A DNA stretch of 64,000 nt from Flavobacterium sp. KS-LB2 (GCF_036895565.1 NZ_CP145904.1:558001-622000); one strand, 5' to 3'. Positions 35,742 to 44,995 are shown, counted from the first letter of the stretch. Program-made: numbers and translations. Notes: generated by a model not told the origin, from the sequence alone.

Positions 35742-37481
35742 ATGAAAAAATATAATAAAATAGTTATCAGCTTCTTGTCGGTTTTACTTCTGGCATCATG
35801 TAGCGAAGAATTTTTAGATTATGAACCAACAGGCGTATTGTCTTCTTCAAATGTGGCGACAGCTGCAAATGCAGAAGCACTTGTAAATGCGGCTTATGCT
35901 GCAATTGGAAATGACGAAATGGTAGGCCCAATAACAAATCAATGGGTATATGGAAGTGTACGATCTGATGATGCCTATAAAGGAGGAGGAGGTCGTGGCG
36001 ATGTAGATGTGATTGACCGTTATGAACAATACAATACAACTATTGCAGATTACGGTGACTGGATGTTGCCTAGAACTTGGACAAATCATTATAAAGCAAT
36101 TTCTAGAGCTAATTTTGCCTTGTCTGTTATCAATGTCATTCCTGATGCGGATTACCCATTAAAAAAAGTAAGACAAGCAGAATTACGTTTTTTAAGAGCA
36201 CATTCTCATTTTATGCTAAAGTTATTGTTTAATAAAGTTCCTTATATTACAGAAGAACTGTCTCAGGAAGATATATTAAAAACGTCAAATGACTTAACAA
36301 GTGATGCTTTATGGGACAAAATTGCAGAAGATTTTCAATTTGCATTTGATAATTTACAACAAAGTCAAGATCAAGTGGGTAGAGCAGATAAAAATGCTGC
36401 TGCTGCTTATCTTGCTAAATTAAATTTATATCAGTCATATAAGCAAAATGATGCACATCAAGTAACTAGTATAGATGCAACAAAATTACAAAAAGTAATA
36501 GATTATGCTGATAAAGTGACAGGAAGTTTAGAGCCTGACTTTGCAAATAATTTTTTAGATGGTCATGATAATGGTTCAGAATCTATTTGGGCTGTACAAT
36601 TCTCTATAAATGACGGAACCAATACAGGAAGAGTAAGTTTTGTTACAGGATTAAACTCTCCTCATGGAACGCCTCTGTATGGATGTTGTGGCTTTCATAT
36701 GGCAAGCCAAAATATGGTGAATGCATTTAGAACTGATGCTAATGGCTTACCATTATTAGACACTTTCAATAATTCAGATATTTTTAATACAATAACTAAT
36801 GGTGATGCTCCACTATCAGCTGGAGTTACTTTAGACCCAAGAATTGATCATACTGTTGGTGTTCCGGGAAGACCATTTAAATATAAAAACACGCTAAAAA
36901 ATTCAGGTGATATGGTCTATAAATTGAGTTGGGCTAGAGATCCAGGTGTTTATGGATACTTTGGAAATATGAAAGAGCAACAATCTCCCGACTGCTCTTG
37001 TTATGTGAAGAACGGGCCATTCATTGGGACTTCTAAAAACGTTGATTTTATCAGATATGCAGATGTGTTATTATTTAAAGCAGAAGCATTAATCCAATTA
37101 AATAGATATGCCGAAGCATTGCCAATAATTAATCAAATTAGAGCTAGAGCTGCGGCTAGTACTGCAATGACTTTAGCGGCTGGAGCTTCAAGTGTTTATA
37201 AAGTTCAACCGTATACTTCTTTTGCTTCAAAAGATTATGCAATGAAAGCATTAATGTTTGAAAGACGTTTAGAATTTGGTATGGAAGGACCAAGATTCTT
37301 TGACCTTGTAAGATGGGGTATAGCTGAGCCTGTTTTGAATGCTTACCTTACTGTTGAGAAAACTAAAAGAGATTTTCTTTCAAATGCTAAGTTTACAGCA
37401 GGTAGAGATGAATATTATCCAATACCTCAAAGAGAAATTGATTTTACTGGAGGTTTGTACAAGCAAAATCCTGGATATTAA
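35742..37481 (+). CDS. SusD-like surface glycan-binding lipoprotein
   Basis: A 579-residue RagB/SusD-family lipoprotein. The signal ends LLASC (Cys20) followed by SEEFLDYEPTG, the typical family start. TPR-like helices make up much of the body (ADYPLKKVRQAELRFLRAHSHF) and the C-terminus has the FEFGMEGPRFFDLVRWG-type signature (here LEFGMEGPRFFDL) and the YYPIPQREI end. It forms the lid of the SusC channel and binds fructan at the cell surface. It is the last gene of the transporter operon; no SusE-like partner follows. Confidence 0.95.
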   Translation: MKKYNKIVISFLSVLLLASCSEEFLDYEPTGVLSSSNVATAANAEALVNAAYAAIGNDEMVGPITNQWVYGSVRSDDAYKGGGGRGDVDVIDRYEQYNTTIADYGDWMLPRTWTNHYKAISRANFALSVINVIPDADYPLKKVRQAELRFLRAHSHFMLKLLFNKVPYITEELSQEDILKTSNDLTSDALWDKIAEDFQFAFDNLQQSQDQVGRADKNAAAAYLAKLNLYQSYKQNDAHQVTSIDATKLQKVIDYADKVTGSLEPDFANNFLDGHDNGSESIWAVQFSINDGTNTGRVSFVTGLNSPHGTPLYGCCGFHMASQNMVNAFRTDANGLPLLDTFNNSDIFNTITNGDAPLSAGVTLDPRIDHTVGVPGRPFKYKNTLKNSGDMVYKLSWARDPGVYGYFGNMKEQQSPDCSCYVKNGPFIGTSKNVDFIRYADVLLFKAEALIQLNRYAEALPIINQIRARAAASTAMTLAAGASSVYKVQPYTSFASKDYAMKALMFERRLEFGMEGPRFFDLVRWGIAEPVLNAYLTVEKTKRDFLSNAKFTAGRDEYYPIPQREIDFTGGLYKQNPGY

Positions 37482-37610
37482 GGATTAAATTTGTTTTGAT
37501 GTTTGTTTAAATTGTGTTAAAGGTAAGATATGTTCTTACCTTTAACTTTTAAATGTTTTATTGAATAGGTCGGTTTTTTGCTTATTCTTAATTTTTTAAT
37601 AAGTTTTATT

Positions 37611-38507
37611 ATGAATGCAAAATACACTTTAAGTGCTGTATGTTTTGGGGAAGTTTTATGGGATATTTTTCCAACACATAAAAAAATTGGAGGAGCTCCA
37701 TTAAATGTGGCTTTACGAATGAATACTTTTGGAGTAGAAACATCTATGATAAGTCGTGTTGGTGTAGATGAAAATGGAGAAGATATTTTATCTTTTTTAA
37801 GCAGTCAAGAAATCACTACTGATTTAATTCAAGTAACTAAAGAATACAAAACTGGCGCGGTACATGTAATGATAAACGAAAAAGGAAATGCTTCCTATGA
37901 TATATTGTATCCTTCTGCTTGGGATAAAATTGTAGAAACTGAAACAATGGATAAGGTGATTTCTGAAGCAGATGTATTTGTGTTTGGAAGTTTAGCGTCT
38001 AGAGATGAGGTTTCTAGAGAAACTTTGAATTCTATTTTGGATAAAGCAAAATATAAAGTTTTTGATGCCAATCTAAGAGCTCCATACTATAGAATAGAGG
38101 TTTTGAATAAGCTGATGCAAAAAGCTGATTTTATTAAGTTGAATGATGAAGAATTACGTGAAATAAGTAGAGAGTTGGGATCCCCATATAACTCATTTGA
38201 ACAAAATATTAAATTCATTGCTGAGAAAACAAATACAAAACAGGTTTGTGTAACTAAGGGAGAATTTGGAGCTGTTTTATATTATAATGATAAATTTTAT
38301 TACAATAGTGGTTATTTTGTAAAAGTAGTTGATACAGTAGGTGCTGGAGATTCTTTTTTAGCCTCGCTTATTATCCGATTGCTTAGAGGAAAATCGCCAC
38401 AAAAAGCATTAAATTATGCCTGTGCAGTAGGTGCTCTAGTTGCTGGTGAAGAGGGGGCTAATCCTAAGATTAATGAAAAGGAAATTAAAAAATTCATGAT
38501 GATTTGA
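37611..38507 (+). CDS. PfkB-family sugar kinase, probable fructokinase
   Basis: A 298-residue ribokinase-fold kinase. It begins AVCFGEVLWDIFP, has the N-terminal signature GGAPLNVALRMNTFG and the catalytic C-terminal signature DTVGAGDSFLASL with the active-site Asp. Start 37611 is chosen because the upstream TTG would add an odd hydrophobic leader. The position after SusCD and the match to the order of the B. thetaiotaomicron locus (BT1757) suggest that it phosphorylates fructose. A 129-base gap to susD without a terminator suggests it may belong to the same operon. Confidence 0.88.
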   Translation: MNAKYTLSAVCFGEVLWDIFPTHKKIGGAPLNVALRMNTFGVETSMISRVGVDENGEDILSFLSSQEITTDLIQVTKEYKTGAVHVMINEKGNASYDILYPSAWDKIVETETMDKVISEADVFVFGSLASRDEVSRETLNSILDKAKYKVFDANLRAPYYRIEVLNKLMQKADFIKLNDEELREISRELGSPYNSFEQNIKFIAEKTNTKQVCVTKGEFGAVLYYNDKFYYNSGYFVKVVDTVGAGDSFLASLIIRLLRGKSPQKALNYACAVGALVAGEEGANPKINEKEIKKFMMI

Positions 38508-38535
38508 TAAAATCAAATTCATAGAAAACTAGATG

Positions 38536-38561
38536 AAAAAGTCCCAATTAAGGGACTTTTT
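38536..38561. terminator. Bidirectional terminator between fructokinase and rpe
   Basis: AAAAAGTCCC (38536-38545) pairs with GGGACTTTTT (38552-38561) around a six-base loop, with T runs on both strands. It serves both convergent genes. Confidence 0.88.
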
Positions 38562-38566
38562 TACTT

Positions 38567-39229
38567 TTATAGAGTTGTTAATTTCTTCAAGTCAGCAATA
38601 GTTGCTGTTGGATTTTCAGCTTTAAAAACAAAACTTCCGGCTACCAAAACATCGGCACCAGCTTCCACTAATTGTTTTGCGTTTTTATTGGTTACACCAC
38701 CATCAACTTCAATGATGGTAGAAGCTCCTTTTTTAGTGATTAAAGCTTTTAGTTTTTCAATTTTAGAGTACGTATTTTCTATAAACGATTGTCCTCCAAA
38801 ACCTGGATTCACACTCATGATACAAACTAAATCGATGTTATTTATGACGTCTTCTAGTAGGTCAATATTAGTATGTGGATTAATAGCAACTCCAGCTTTC
38901 ATTCCTTCGGCTTTGATGGCTTGTAATGTTCTATGGAGGTGGGTGCAAGCTTCATAATGTACACTTAGAACATTTGCTCCTAAAGCAGCAAAAGTTTTAA
39001 TGTAACGGTCTGGATCTACAATCATCAAGTGAACGTCAATTGTTTTTTTGGCGTGGCGGTTTATTGCTTCCAGAACTGGCATTCCATAAGAAATGTTTGG
39101 TACAAAAACGCCATCCATGATATCAATATGAAACCAATCAGCTTCACTGTTGTTAATCATTTCGATGTCGCGTTGCAGGTTTCCAAAATCGGCAGCAAGC
39201 ACAGATGGTGCAATAAGTGTATTCTTCAT
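38567..39229 (-). CDS. rpe: Ribulose-phosphate 3-epimerase
   Basis: This enzyme interconverts ribulose 5-phosphate and xylulose 5-phosphate in the pentose phosphate pathway. The 220-residue TIM barrel has the N-terminal IAPSVLAADFGNL, the metal-binding WFHIDIMDGVFVPN, DVHLMI, VNPGFGGQSF and the EVDGGV and VAGSFVF phosphate-binding segments. Start and length fit the family. It is transcribed alone, with the terminator at 38536-38561 behind it. Confidence 0.96.
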   Translation of the reverse strand: MKNTLIAPSVLAADFGNLQRDIEMINNSEADWFHIDIMDGVFVPNISYGMPVLEAINRHAKKTIDVHLMIVDPDRYIKTFAALGANVLSVHYEACTHLHRTLQAIKAEGMKAGVAINPHTNIDLLEDVINNIDLVCIMSVNPGFGGQSFIENTYSKIEKLKALITKKGASTIIEVDGGVTNKNAKQLVEAGADVLVAGSFVFKAENPTATIADLKKLTTL

Positions 39230-39353
39230 TGTGTAGTTGTTTAATCTGAATTAATTTCAGATTCTTAAGTTGTTGTATTGTGCAAAAGTAGTTTTTTTGC
39301 AGCAATTGGAGAAAGTTTTTATAGATTCAATTCGTGAGTTGTTCCTGCGATTT

Positions 39354-39440
39354 GCGTAAAGGATAGAGGCGGTATCCTCGAAGTGTAACGGAGAGATAAA
39401 GCCGAAAGCCTGACCCGAAGTTTTTACGGAGGGTTACGCC
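39354..39440 (+). repeat. Intergenic element B bounded by GCGTAA/TTACGC
   Basis: An 87-base non-coding block, richer in GC than its surroundings, between rpe and rpoD. Its ends are inverted (GCGTAA at 39354-39359, TTACGC at 39434-39439). Inside, GGATA (39361-39365) pairs with TATCC (39373-39377), and ATAAAGCCGAAAGCCTGACCC follows. I recall blocks of this kind (GCGTAAGGGAT...AAAGCC...ACGCC) as frequent between genes in Flavobacteriia, but this is from memory. Confidence 0.55.
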
Positions 39441-39494
39441 AAAAATAATAATGATTTAATTGATTTGCTTTGTACCTCGCAATTGTAAAAAATA

Positions 39495-39519
39495 AAACTC
39501 CGGTAATCAGCCGGAGTTT
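39495..39519 (-). terminator. Terminator downstream of rpoD
   Basis: AAACTCCGG (39495-39503) pairs with CCGGAGTTT (39511-39519). On the minus strand it is followed by TTATTTTTTAC, a usable T-rich tract. It is 129 bases beyond the rpoD stop. Confidence 0.8.
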
Positions 39520-39571
39520 CAATCATCAATCAAAAAACGAACAGTTAATCAGACCGTCGTTACTTTTACAA

Positions 39572-39646
39572 GTCTTAAAGTTTAAAAGTCTAAAGTCACA
39601 AAGTACAATGACTTTATAACTTTAGACTTTATGACTTTAGACTATT
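39572..39646. repeat. AAGTCTAAAGT inverted repeat after rpoD
   Basis: Arms 39586-39604 (AAGTCTAAAGTCACAAAGT) and 39611-39629 (ACTTTATAACTTTAGACTT) form a 19-bp stem with two imperfect pairs and a six-base loop. More copies of the ACTTTAGACTTTATG word follow up to the rpoD stop. It lies between rpoD and the stronger terminator at 39495. Confidence 0.65.
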
Positions 39647-39647
39647 T

Positions 39648-40511
39648 TTAACCTAAATAGGTTTTTAATATTTTACTTCTTGAAGTGTGTTTTAATCTGC
39701 GTATTGCTTTTTCCTTGATTTGACGTACACGCTCACGAGTTAAGTCGAAAGTTTCTCCTATTTCCTCTAATGTCATTGGGTGTTGATCACCAAGACCAAA
39801 ATATAAACGAACTACATCAGCCTCTCTTGGAGTCAATGTTTCTAATGAACGCTCGATTTCGGTACGCAATGATTCGTGGATTAATTCTCTGTCTGGATTT
39901 GGTGATTCACCAGAACGCAATACATCGTAAAGGTTAGAATCTTCACCTTCTACAAGCGGCGCATCCATTGATAAGTGACGACCAGAGTTTTTCATGCTCT
40001 CTTTTACGTCATTTACGGTCATGTCAAGCTCTTTTGCAATTTCCTCAGCAGATGGTGGACGTTCGTTAGATTGCTCTAATAAAGCGTACATTTTGTTGAT
40101 TTTATTGATAGAACCAATTTTGTTCAAAGGCAAACGAACGATACGGGATTGTTCAGCCAATGCTTGCAATATAGATTGACGAATCCACCATACAGCATAC
40201 GAAATGAATTTGAAACCACGTGTTTCATCAAAACGTTGTGCTGCTTTTATCAATCCTAAATTCCCTTCGTTAATCAAATCGGGAAGTGTTAATCCTTGAT
40301 TTTGATATTGTTTTGCTACCGAAACCACGAAACGTAAATTGGCTTTTGTCAATTTCTCTAATGCTTTCTGGTCACCGGCTTTAATCTTTTGTGCTAATTC
40401 TACCTCTTCGTCAGCGGTAATAAGGTCAACTTTACCAATTTCTTGTAAATACTTGTCTAATGAAGCAGTTTCACGATTGGTTACCTGCTTGGTGATTTTT
40501 AGTTGTCTCAT
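39648..40511 (-). CDS. rpoD: Primary RNA polymerase sigma factor
   Basis: This is the housekeeping sigma factor. The 287-residue protein starts with [15 protein letters not shown] and region 1.2 ([16 protein letters not shown]) and lacks region 1.1, as is normal in Bacteroidota. Regions 2 ([42 protein letters not shown]), 3 and 4 (the helix-turn-helix around [19 protein letters not shown]) are complete. It should recognise the TTG/TAnnTTTG promoters found elsewhere in the window. Confidence 0.96.
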   Translation of the reverse strand: MRQLKITKQVTNRETASLDKYLQEIGKVDLITADEEVELAQKIKAGDQKALEKLTKANLRFVVSVAKQYQNQGLTLPDLINEGNLGLIKAAQRFDETRGFKFISYAVWWIRQSILQALAEQSRIVRLPLNKIGSINKINKMYALLEQSNERPPSAEEIAKELDMTVNDVKESMKNSGRHLSMDAPLVEGEDSNLYDVLRSGESPNPDRELIHESLRTEIERSLETLTPREADVVRLYFGLGDQHPMTLEEIGETFDLTRERVRQIKEKAIRRLKHTSRSKILKTYLG

Positions 40512-40611
40512 GTTTTTTTTTGTCTCCTCAATTTTTAAGTGTACAAATGATTATACGTATGGAGTTTCAAAAAAGTTACAATAGTTTTGAAAATAATTTA
40601 AATTAAAACAA

Positions 40612-40643
40612 AAATCCCGTTTCAAATTCATGAAACGGGATTT
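40612..40643 (-). terminator. Terminator downstream of pnp
   Basis: A perfect 13-bp stem (AAATCCCGTTTCA at 40612-40624 with TGAAACGGGATTT at 40631-40643). On the minus strand TTTTGTTTT follows. It lies 36 bases beyond the pnp stop. Confidence 0.9.
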
Positions 40644-40678
40644 CCTATAAATAAACCTTTAGTAAACTTAAGATCTGA

Positions 40679-42820
40679 TTACTCTTTTCTTTCCTCACGT
40701 GGAGGTCTTGGCATAAGTGCTTTTCTTGACACTTTTTCTTTTCTAGTTTTTGGATCTAATCCTAAGTATTTTACTTCGAATACATCACCCATTTTTACTA
40801 CATCAGAAACATTTTCAGTACGTTCCCAAGCTAGTTCCGATACGTGTAATAAAACTTCGTTTCCTGGAGCTGCTGTATATTCTACAACGGCACCAAAATC
40901 TAACATTTTGATTACTTTTACTTCGTAAGTCTCGTTCATTTGAGGTTTGAAAGTAATCGACTTAATTTTAGCCAATACCGCTTCGATTCCAGCAGGATCT
41001 GTTCCTAAAATTTCGATAACTCCTTCTTCAGTAATTGGATCTTCATTGATTACAATAGTTGTTCCAGTAGCTTTTTGTAATTCTTGAATCACTTTTCCAC
41101 CAGGACCAATTAAGGCACCAATGAATGCATTTGGAATTCTTCTTGTAATGATTTTTGGAGCGTATGCTTTAACATCTTCTTTAGGAGCTGCCAAAGTTTC
41201 GATTAATTTTCCAAGGATATGCAAACGACCATCACGAGCTTGCGCCAATGCTGCTTCCATAATCTCGTATTTCAATCCGTCAATTTTGATGTCCATTTGA
41301 CAAGCTGTAATTCCTACAGAAGTTCCAGTTACTTTAAAGTCCATATCACCTAAGTGATCTTCGTCACCAAGAATATCTGACAATACAGCAAAACGATCTC
41401 CATCAGTAATCAATCCCATAGCGATTCCAGAAACGGGACGAATCATTTGGATACCAGCATCCATTAATGATAATGTTCCAGCACAAACGGTAGCCATAGA
41501 AGAAGAACCATTTGATTCTAATACTTCAGATACCACACGAATTGTATAAGGACAATCAGCAGGAATCATGTTTTTTAATGCTCTTTGCGCCAAGTTTCCG
41601 TGACCTACTTCTCTTCTAGAAGTTCCTCTTAACGGACGAGCTTCACCAGTTGAGAAAGGAGGGAAGTTATAGTGCAAGTAGAATTTTTCTTCACCTTGTT
41701 CAGATGGAGAGTCAATTTGGTTTGCTTCTCTAGAAGTTCCTAAAGTGGCTGTTGCCAATGCTTGCGTTTCTCCACGAGTAAACAATGCTGATCCGTGAAC
41801 TGATGGTAAATAATCTACTTCGCACCAGATTGGTCTGATTTCGGTAGTTTTTCTTCCGTCTAGACGTGTTCCTAAATCTAAGGTTACGTTACGAACCGCT
41901 TCTTTGTTTGTTTTGTAAAAATATTTAGAAACTAAATCGCCATTTTCTGCCAATTCTTCTTCTGTAAATAACGCTTTTACTTCTTCTTTTACTTCTGCAA
42001 ATGCAGCTGTACGTTCTTGTTTAGAAGAACCTTTGCTTGCAATAGCATAGATTTTATCGTAAGATGCTGCTTTTACTTTTGCGTAAATAGTCTCATCTGT
42101 TTTTTCAGTTTCGTAAGTACGAACTTCTTTTTTTCCAAAAGCAGCTTGCAAACGCAATTGAGCTGAAATTTGGTTTTTGATGTGTTCGTGAGCAAATTTA
42201 ATTGCCTCTAACATTTCAGCTTCTGAAATCTCTTTCATTTCACCTTCTACCATTGCGATAGAATCCATAGAAGCTCCAATCATCATATCAATATCAGATA
42301 ATGCTAATTGAGCACGACTTGGATTGATGATGAATTTACCATCAATTCTTCCAACTCTAGCTTCAGAAATCAAAGTTTCGAAAGGAATGTCAGACAATGC
42401 TAATGCTGCCGATGCTGCTAAACCTGCTAATGCATCTGGCATTACATCTTCGTCATAAGACATTAATTGAATCATCACTTGAACTTCGGCGTGGTAATCA
42501 TCTGGGAAAAGTGGACGCAATACACGGTCTACTAAACGCATAGTCAATACTTCGTTATCACTTGGACGCGCTTCTCTTTTGAAGAAACCACCAGGAAAAC
42601 GGCCTGCTGCAGCAAATTTTTCACGATAATCTACCGTAAGTGGTAAAAAATCGATACCTGGACTTGCTTTTCTTGAGGATACTACTGTTCCTAAAATAAC
42701 AGTTTTTCCAATTCTTACTACTACAGATCCGTCTGCTTGTTTGGCTAAACGACCTGTCTCGATTGTGATGTTTCTGCCATCACCTAAATCGATACTTTCT
42801 ACAAATAATTGTGGAATCAT
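40679..42820 (-). CDS. pnp: Polynucleotide phosphorylase
   Basis: PNPase degrades RNA from the 3' end with phosphate. The 713-residue protein holds two RNase PH-like domains separated by a helical linker, then a KH domain ([16 protein letters not shown]) and an S1 domain ([17 protein letters not shown]). The second RNase PH domain carries the active-site segments around [16 protein letters not shown]. Length and domain order match the family. As in many bacteria it follows rpsO on the same strand, here with a terminator between them. Confidence 0.97.
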   Translation of the reverse strand: MIPQLFVESIDLGDGRNITIETGRLAKQADGSVVVRIGKTVILGTVVSSRKASPGIDFLPLTVDYREKFAAAGRFPGGFFKREARPSDNEVLTMRLVDRVLRPLFPDDYHAEVQVMIQLMSYDEDVMPDALAGLAASAALALSDIPFETLISEARVGRIDGKFIINPSRAQLALSDIDMMIGASMDSIAMVEGEMKEISEAEMLEAIKFAHEHIKNQISAQLRLQAAFGKKEVRTYETEKTDETIYAKVKAASYDKIYAIASKGSSKQERTAAFAEVKEEVKALFTEEELAENGDLVSKYFYKTNKEAVRNVTLDLGTRLDGRKTTEIRPIWCEVDYLPSVHGSALFTRGETQALATATLGTSREANQIDSPSEQGEEKFYLHYNFPPFSTGEARPLRGTSRREVGHGNLAQRALKNMIPADCPYTIRVVSEVLESNGSSSMATVCAGTLSLMDAGIQMIRPVSGIAMGLITDGDRFAVLSDILGDEDHLGDMDFKVTGTSVGITACQMDIKIDGLKYEIMEAALAQARDGRLHILGKLIETLAAPKEDVKAYAPKIITRRIPNAFIGALIGPGGKVIQELQKATGTTIVINEDPITEEGVIEILGTDPAGIEAVLAKIKSITFKPQMNETYEVKVIKMLDFGAVVEYTAAPGNEVLLHVSELAWERTENVSDVVKMGDVFEVKYLGLDPKTRKEKVSRKALMPRPPREERKE

Positions 42821-43020
42821 AAATTTAATTTATTAGTTAAACATGGGTTCTAGTTGTGTTGTAGTTGTTGTTTTGCGTAGTTAATGCCTAAAACCCAATG
42901 AAAAACCAAACTTTTTTTATTCATCTATACTAATTAGTACAAACTTTATTGTTTTGTCTTGATTCTAATCCCTTTTGTGTCAGGACCAAAATAGAATCTT
43001 TAGACTTTAAATTGTAAAAT

Positions 43021-43050
43021 AAAAAAAGAGGCACTTTCGCACCTCTTTTA
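43021..43050 (-). terminator. Terminator downstream of rpsO
   Basis: On the minus strand AAGAGGTGC-GAAA-GTGCCTCTT forms a 9-bp stem, two G-U pairs included, closed by a GNRA tetraloop and followed by a T run. It separates rpsO from pnp. Confidence 0.85.
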
Positions 43051-43056
43051 TATTGA

Positions 43057-43323
43057 TTATTTTCTGATATTCAATACTTTGATAATTTCACGGTATCTGT
43101 TGATTTCTTTCTTTTTCAAGTAATCCAACAAAGATCTTCTTTTACCTACTAGCAATACTAATGAACGCTCTGTGTTATAATCGTGACGATTTTTTTTCAA
43201 ATGCTCAGTTAAGTGGCTAATTCTGAAAGTGAACAAAGCGATTTGTGCTTCTGCTTTTCCAGTGTTTGTTTTTTCTCCGTGTTGTGCGAAGATTTCTTCT
43301 TTAATCTCTTTAGTTAAATACAT
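43057..43323 (-). CDS. rpsO: 30S ribosomal protein S15
   Basis: S15 binds 16S rRNA in the central domain early in small-subunit assembly. The protein has 88 residues, the family length, with the conserved GKAEAQIALFTFRISHLTEHLK, HDYNTERSLVLLVGKRRSLLDYL and a basic C-terminus. It lies upstream of pnp, a very common arrangement, but an intervening terminator suggests partly separate expression. Confidence 0.97.
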   Translation of the reverse strand: MYLTKEIKEEIFAQHGEKTNTGKAEAQIALFTFRISHLTEHLKKNRHDYNTERSLVLLVGKRRSLLDYLKKKEINRYREIIKVLNIRK

Positions 43324-43379
43324 TCCAATATTTGTTTAATGATTTTTATGTATGTCGTATATCTATTATAGGACGGGTG

Positions 43380-43387
43380 CAAAAGTA
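43380..43387 (-). promoter_or_regulatory. Putative -7 box of the rpsO promoter
   Basis: On the minus strand this reads TACTTTTG, a TAnnTTTG match 57 bases before the rpsO start. No TTG is found at -33 because that region is a 7-bp tandem repeat. Confidence 0.5.
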
Positions 43388-43393
43388 AAAAAT

Positions 43394-43427
43394 AATTATG
43401 AATTATGAATTATGAATTATGAATTAT
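43394..43427. repeat. 7-bp tandem repeat (AATTATG), 4.9 copies
   Basis: Four perfect AATTATG units plus AATTAT. The array begins 7 bases upstream of the rpsO -7 box and covers the -33 region; its other end is 9 bases from the stop of the GAF protein gene. Such arrays can change copy number by slippage. Confidence 0.9.
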
Positions 43428-43435
43428 TTTAAAAC

Positions 43436-43891
43436 TTAATATAATTTCGCAATTTCCTCATTCACAAACTCTAAGAACTTTTCATCCTCTTCAGTGAAAG
43501 GATCTAAGACATGGCTATCAATATCAATTTGTCCTATATTTTCTCCGTTTACGAAAAGTGGTACTACAATTTCTGATTTTACGGTAAAACTACAAGCGAT
43601 GTAATTGTCTTGTGCCGAAACATCTGGGACTACAAAATTCTCATTAGAAACCGCCACTTGTCCGCAAATACCTTTTCCAAAAGGGATTACAGTATGATCC
43701 GTCTCAGCTCCAACATAAGGACCTAAGTGTAAGGTTTTTGTATCGTGGTTAGCAAAATAGAATCCTACCCAATTGTAGTAGGAAATAGAGTCGCTAAGCA
43801 ATTGACAAACAGACAACAGTTTTTCATCTCTTGAAAGCGTTGTATTTAATGTGATTTCGGTTACTTTTGGTTGTAATTCTTGAAATGTCAT
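43436..43891 (-). CDS. GAF-domain protein, probable free-methionine-(R)-sulfoxide reductase
   Basis: A 151-residue single-GAF protein. It resembles the free methionine-(R)-sulfoxide reductases: IPFGKGICGQVA with C76, and DNYIACSFTVKSEIVVPLF with C100. The 24-residue spacing is that of Cys94 and catalytic Cys118 in the E. coli enzyme. The position matching the resolving Cys84 appears to be His66, so recycling may differ or the protein may have another ligand-binding role. It is divergent from xrtF. Confidence 0.7.
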   Translation of the reverse strand: MTFQELQPKVTEITLNTTLSRDEKLLSVCQLLSDSISYYNWVGFYFANHDTKTLHLGPYVGAETDHTVIPFGKGICGQVAVSNENFVVPDVSAQDNYIACSFTVKSEIVVPLFVNGENIGQIDIDSHVLDPFTEEDEKFLEFVNEEIAKLY

Positions 43892-43967
43892 GTTTTTAAT
43901 TTTTTATTTATACAAAAGTATTTAAAGCCCGTTTCAAAAATTGCATAAATTTGTTAAAAAATAGATT

Positions 43968-44516
43968 TTGAAAAAATATTTTATCCTCTACAAGCCATTT
44001 TTACTTTTTCTAGCTACCTTTTTTTTGAGTTACATAGTACTGACTTTTTTGTATCAGCGCTATCTTAACGGATTTGAGGAAAATAGAGTAGATTCTATTA
44101 CTAGAATGGTGAGTGAACATACAGAATATGTGATGCAGCTTTTTAATAATGGATCTATAATTGAGGAAAGTGCTGCGCATCCTTATATGAAGTTGTTTTT
44201 TAATCAGCAATATGTAGCTAGAATTGTTGAAGGTTGCAATGCGATTAGTGTAATTATTTTGTTCATTTCATTTGTAGTAGCTTTTTCGGGGAAACTAAAA
44301 ACAACCCTGCTTTTTATTTTTGGCGGAAGCCTACTTATTTACGTACTAAATGTTTTGAGGATAGCGGCTCTAAGTGCATTAATTTTTTATTTTCCAAAAC
44401 AAGAATCATTTTTACATGGAGTCCTTTTTCCTTTGTATATTTATGGTGTAGTTTTTATTTTGTGGTTAATTTGGGTTCGTAAATTTTCGAGATATGCTTC
44501 AAAAAATACTAAATAA
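43968..44516 (+). CDS. xrtF: Exosortase XrtF (TTG start)
   Basis: A 182-residue membrane transpeptidase-like enzyme of the exosortase family, type F, which is typical of Flavobacteriia. It should cut and transfer proteins that carry a C-terminal sorting signal. The proposed catalytic triad is present: C90 in VEGCNAISV, R131 in NVLRIA and H150 in FLHGVLF, all next to membrane helices. The start is TTG at 43968: an in-frame stop (TAG) lies two codons upstream and MKKYFILYKPFLLFL fits the family. It overlaps its partner gene by 23 bases. No protein with a clear sorting tail was seen in the window. Confidence 0.88.
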   Translation: MKKYFILYKPFLLFLATFFLSYIVLTFLYQRYLNGFEENRVDSITRMVSEHTEYVMQLFNNGSIIEESAAHPYMKLFFNQQYVARIVEGCNAISVIILFISFVVAFSGKLKTTLLFIFGGSLLIYVLNVLRIAALSALIFYFPKQESFLHGVLFPLYIYGVVFILWLIWVRKFSRYASKNTK

Positions 44517-44937
44517 TAAGCTGAGATTAATACAATTCCTTTTTTTGGTTGTATTATTAGTCCTTATTCGCGCTTTTGAAAATCAATTATTTTATGATCC
44601 TTTTTTAGATTTCTTCAAAAAAGATTTTACTAAGTTAAGATTGCCAAGTTTCAATTCGACCCAATTGTTTTTTGGTCTGTTGTTTCGTTATACTTTAAAT
44701 ACCGCTATCTCATTGGGAATAATTTATGTCCTTTTCAAAGATGTTGCCATGGTTAAATTTGCCTTTGTCGTGTATTACTTTTTCTTCATGATTTTAATTG
44801 TTACTTTTTTCTTCATAATCTATTTCGCTTCTGAGCACAGTAATTGGGTTTTGTTTTATGTTCGCAGGTTCTTGATTCAGCCTATTTTTGTCTTGTTATT
44901 TGTTCCTGGATTTTATTATCAAAAACAGAATAAGTAG
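44494..44937 (+). CDS. Exosortase F system-associated membrane protein
   Basis: A 147-residue membrane protein with about four hydrophobic helices (around 10-27, 55-80, 88-110 and 122-140). It starts inside xrtF and is the small partner regularly encoded right after this exosortase in flavobacteria; its role is not known. Conserved-looking residues include RAFENQLFYDPFLDFFK near the N-terminus and FYVRRFLIQPIF near the C-terminus, which ends KQNK. Confidence 0.85.
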   Translation: MLQKILNNKLRLIQFLFLVVLLVLIRAFENQLFYDPFLDFFKKDFTKLRLPSFNSTQLFFGLLFRYTLNTAISLGIIYVLFKDVAMVKFAFVVYYFFFMILIVTFFFIIYFASEHSNWVLFYVRRFLIQPIFVLLFVPGFYYQKQNK

Positions 44938-44995
44938 TCTTTTTTCTGTATCTTTAATGTTGGTTTAAGTCTTTGTTTTTCAAATAAATAAGGGT

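Noticed and set aside
35767..36039. Antisense His/Leu-rich open frame within susD
   Set aside because: Low-complexity shadow of a well-supported coding sequence; no start signal or family match.
22935..38507. tRNA-Arg as the integration site of a genomic island carrying the fructan locus
   Set aside because: No duplicate of the tRNA 3' end, no integrase and no sharp composition change were seen.
43394..43427. AATTATG array as a CRISPR-like array
   Set aside because: Units are 7 bases, directly adjacent and without spacers; there are no cas genes.
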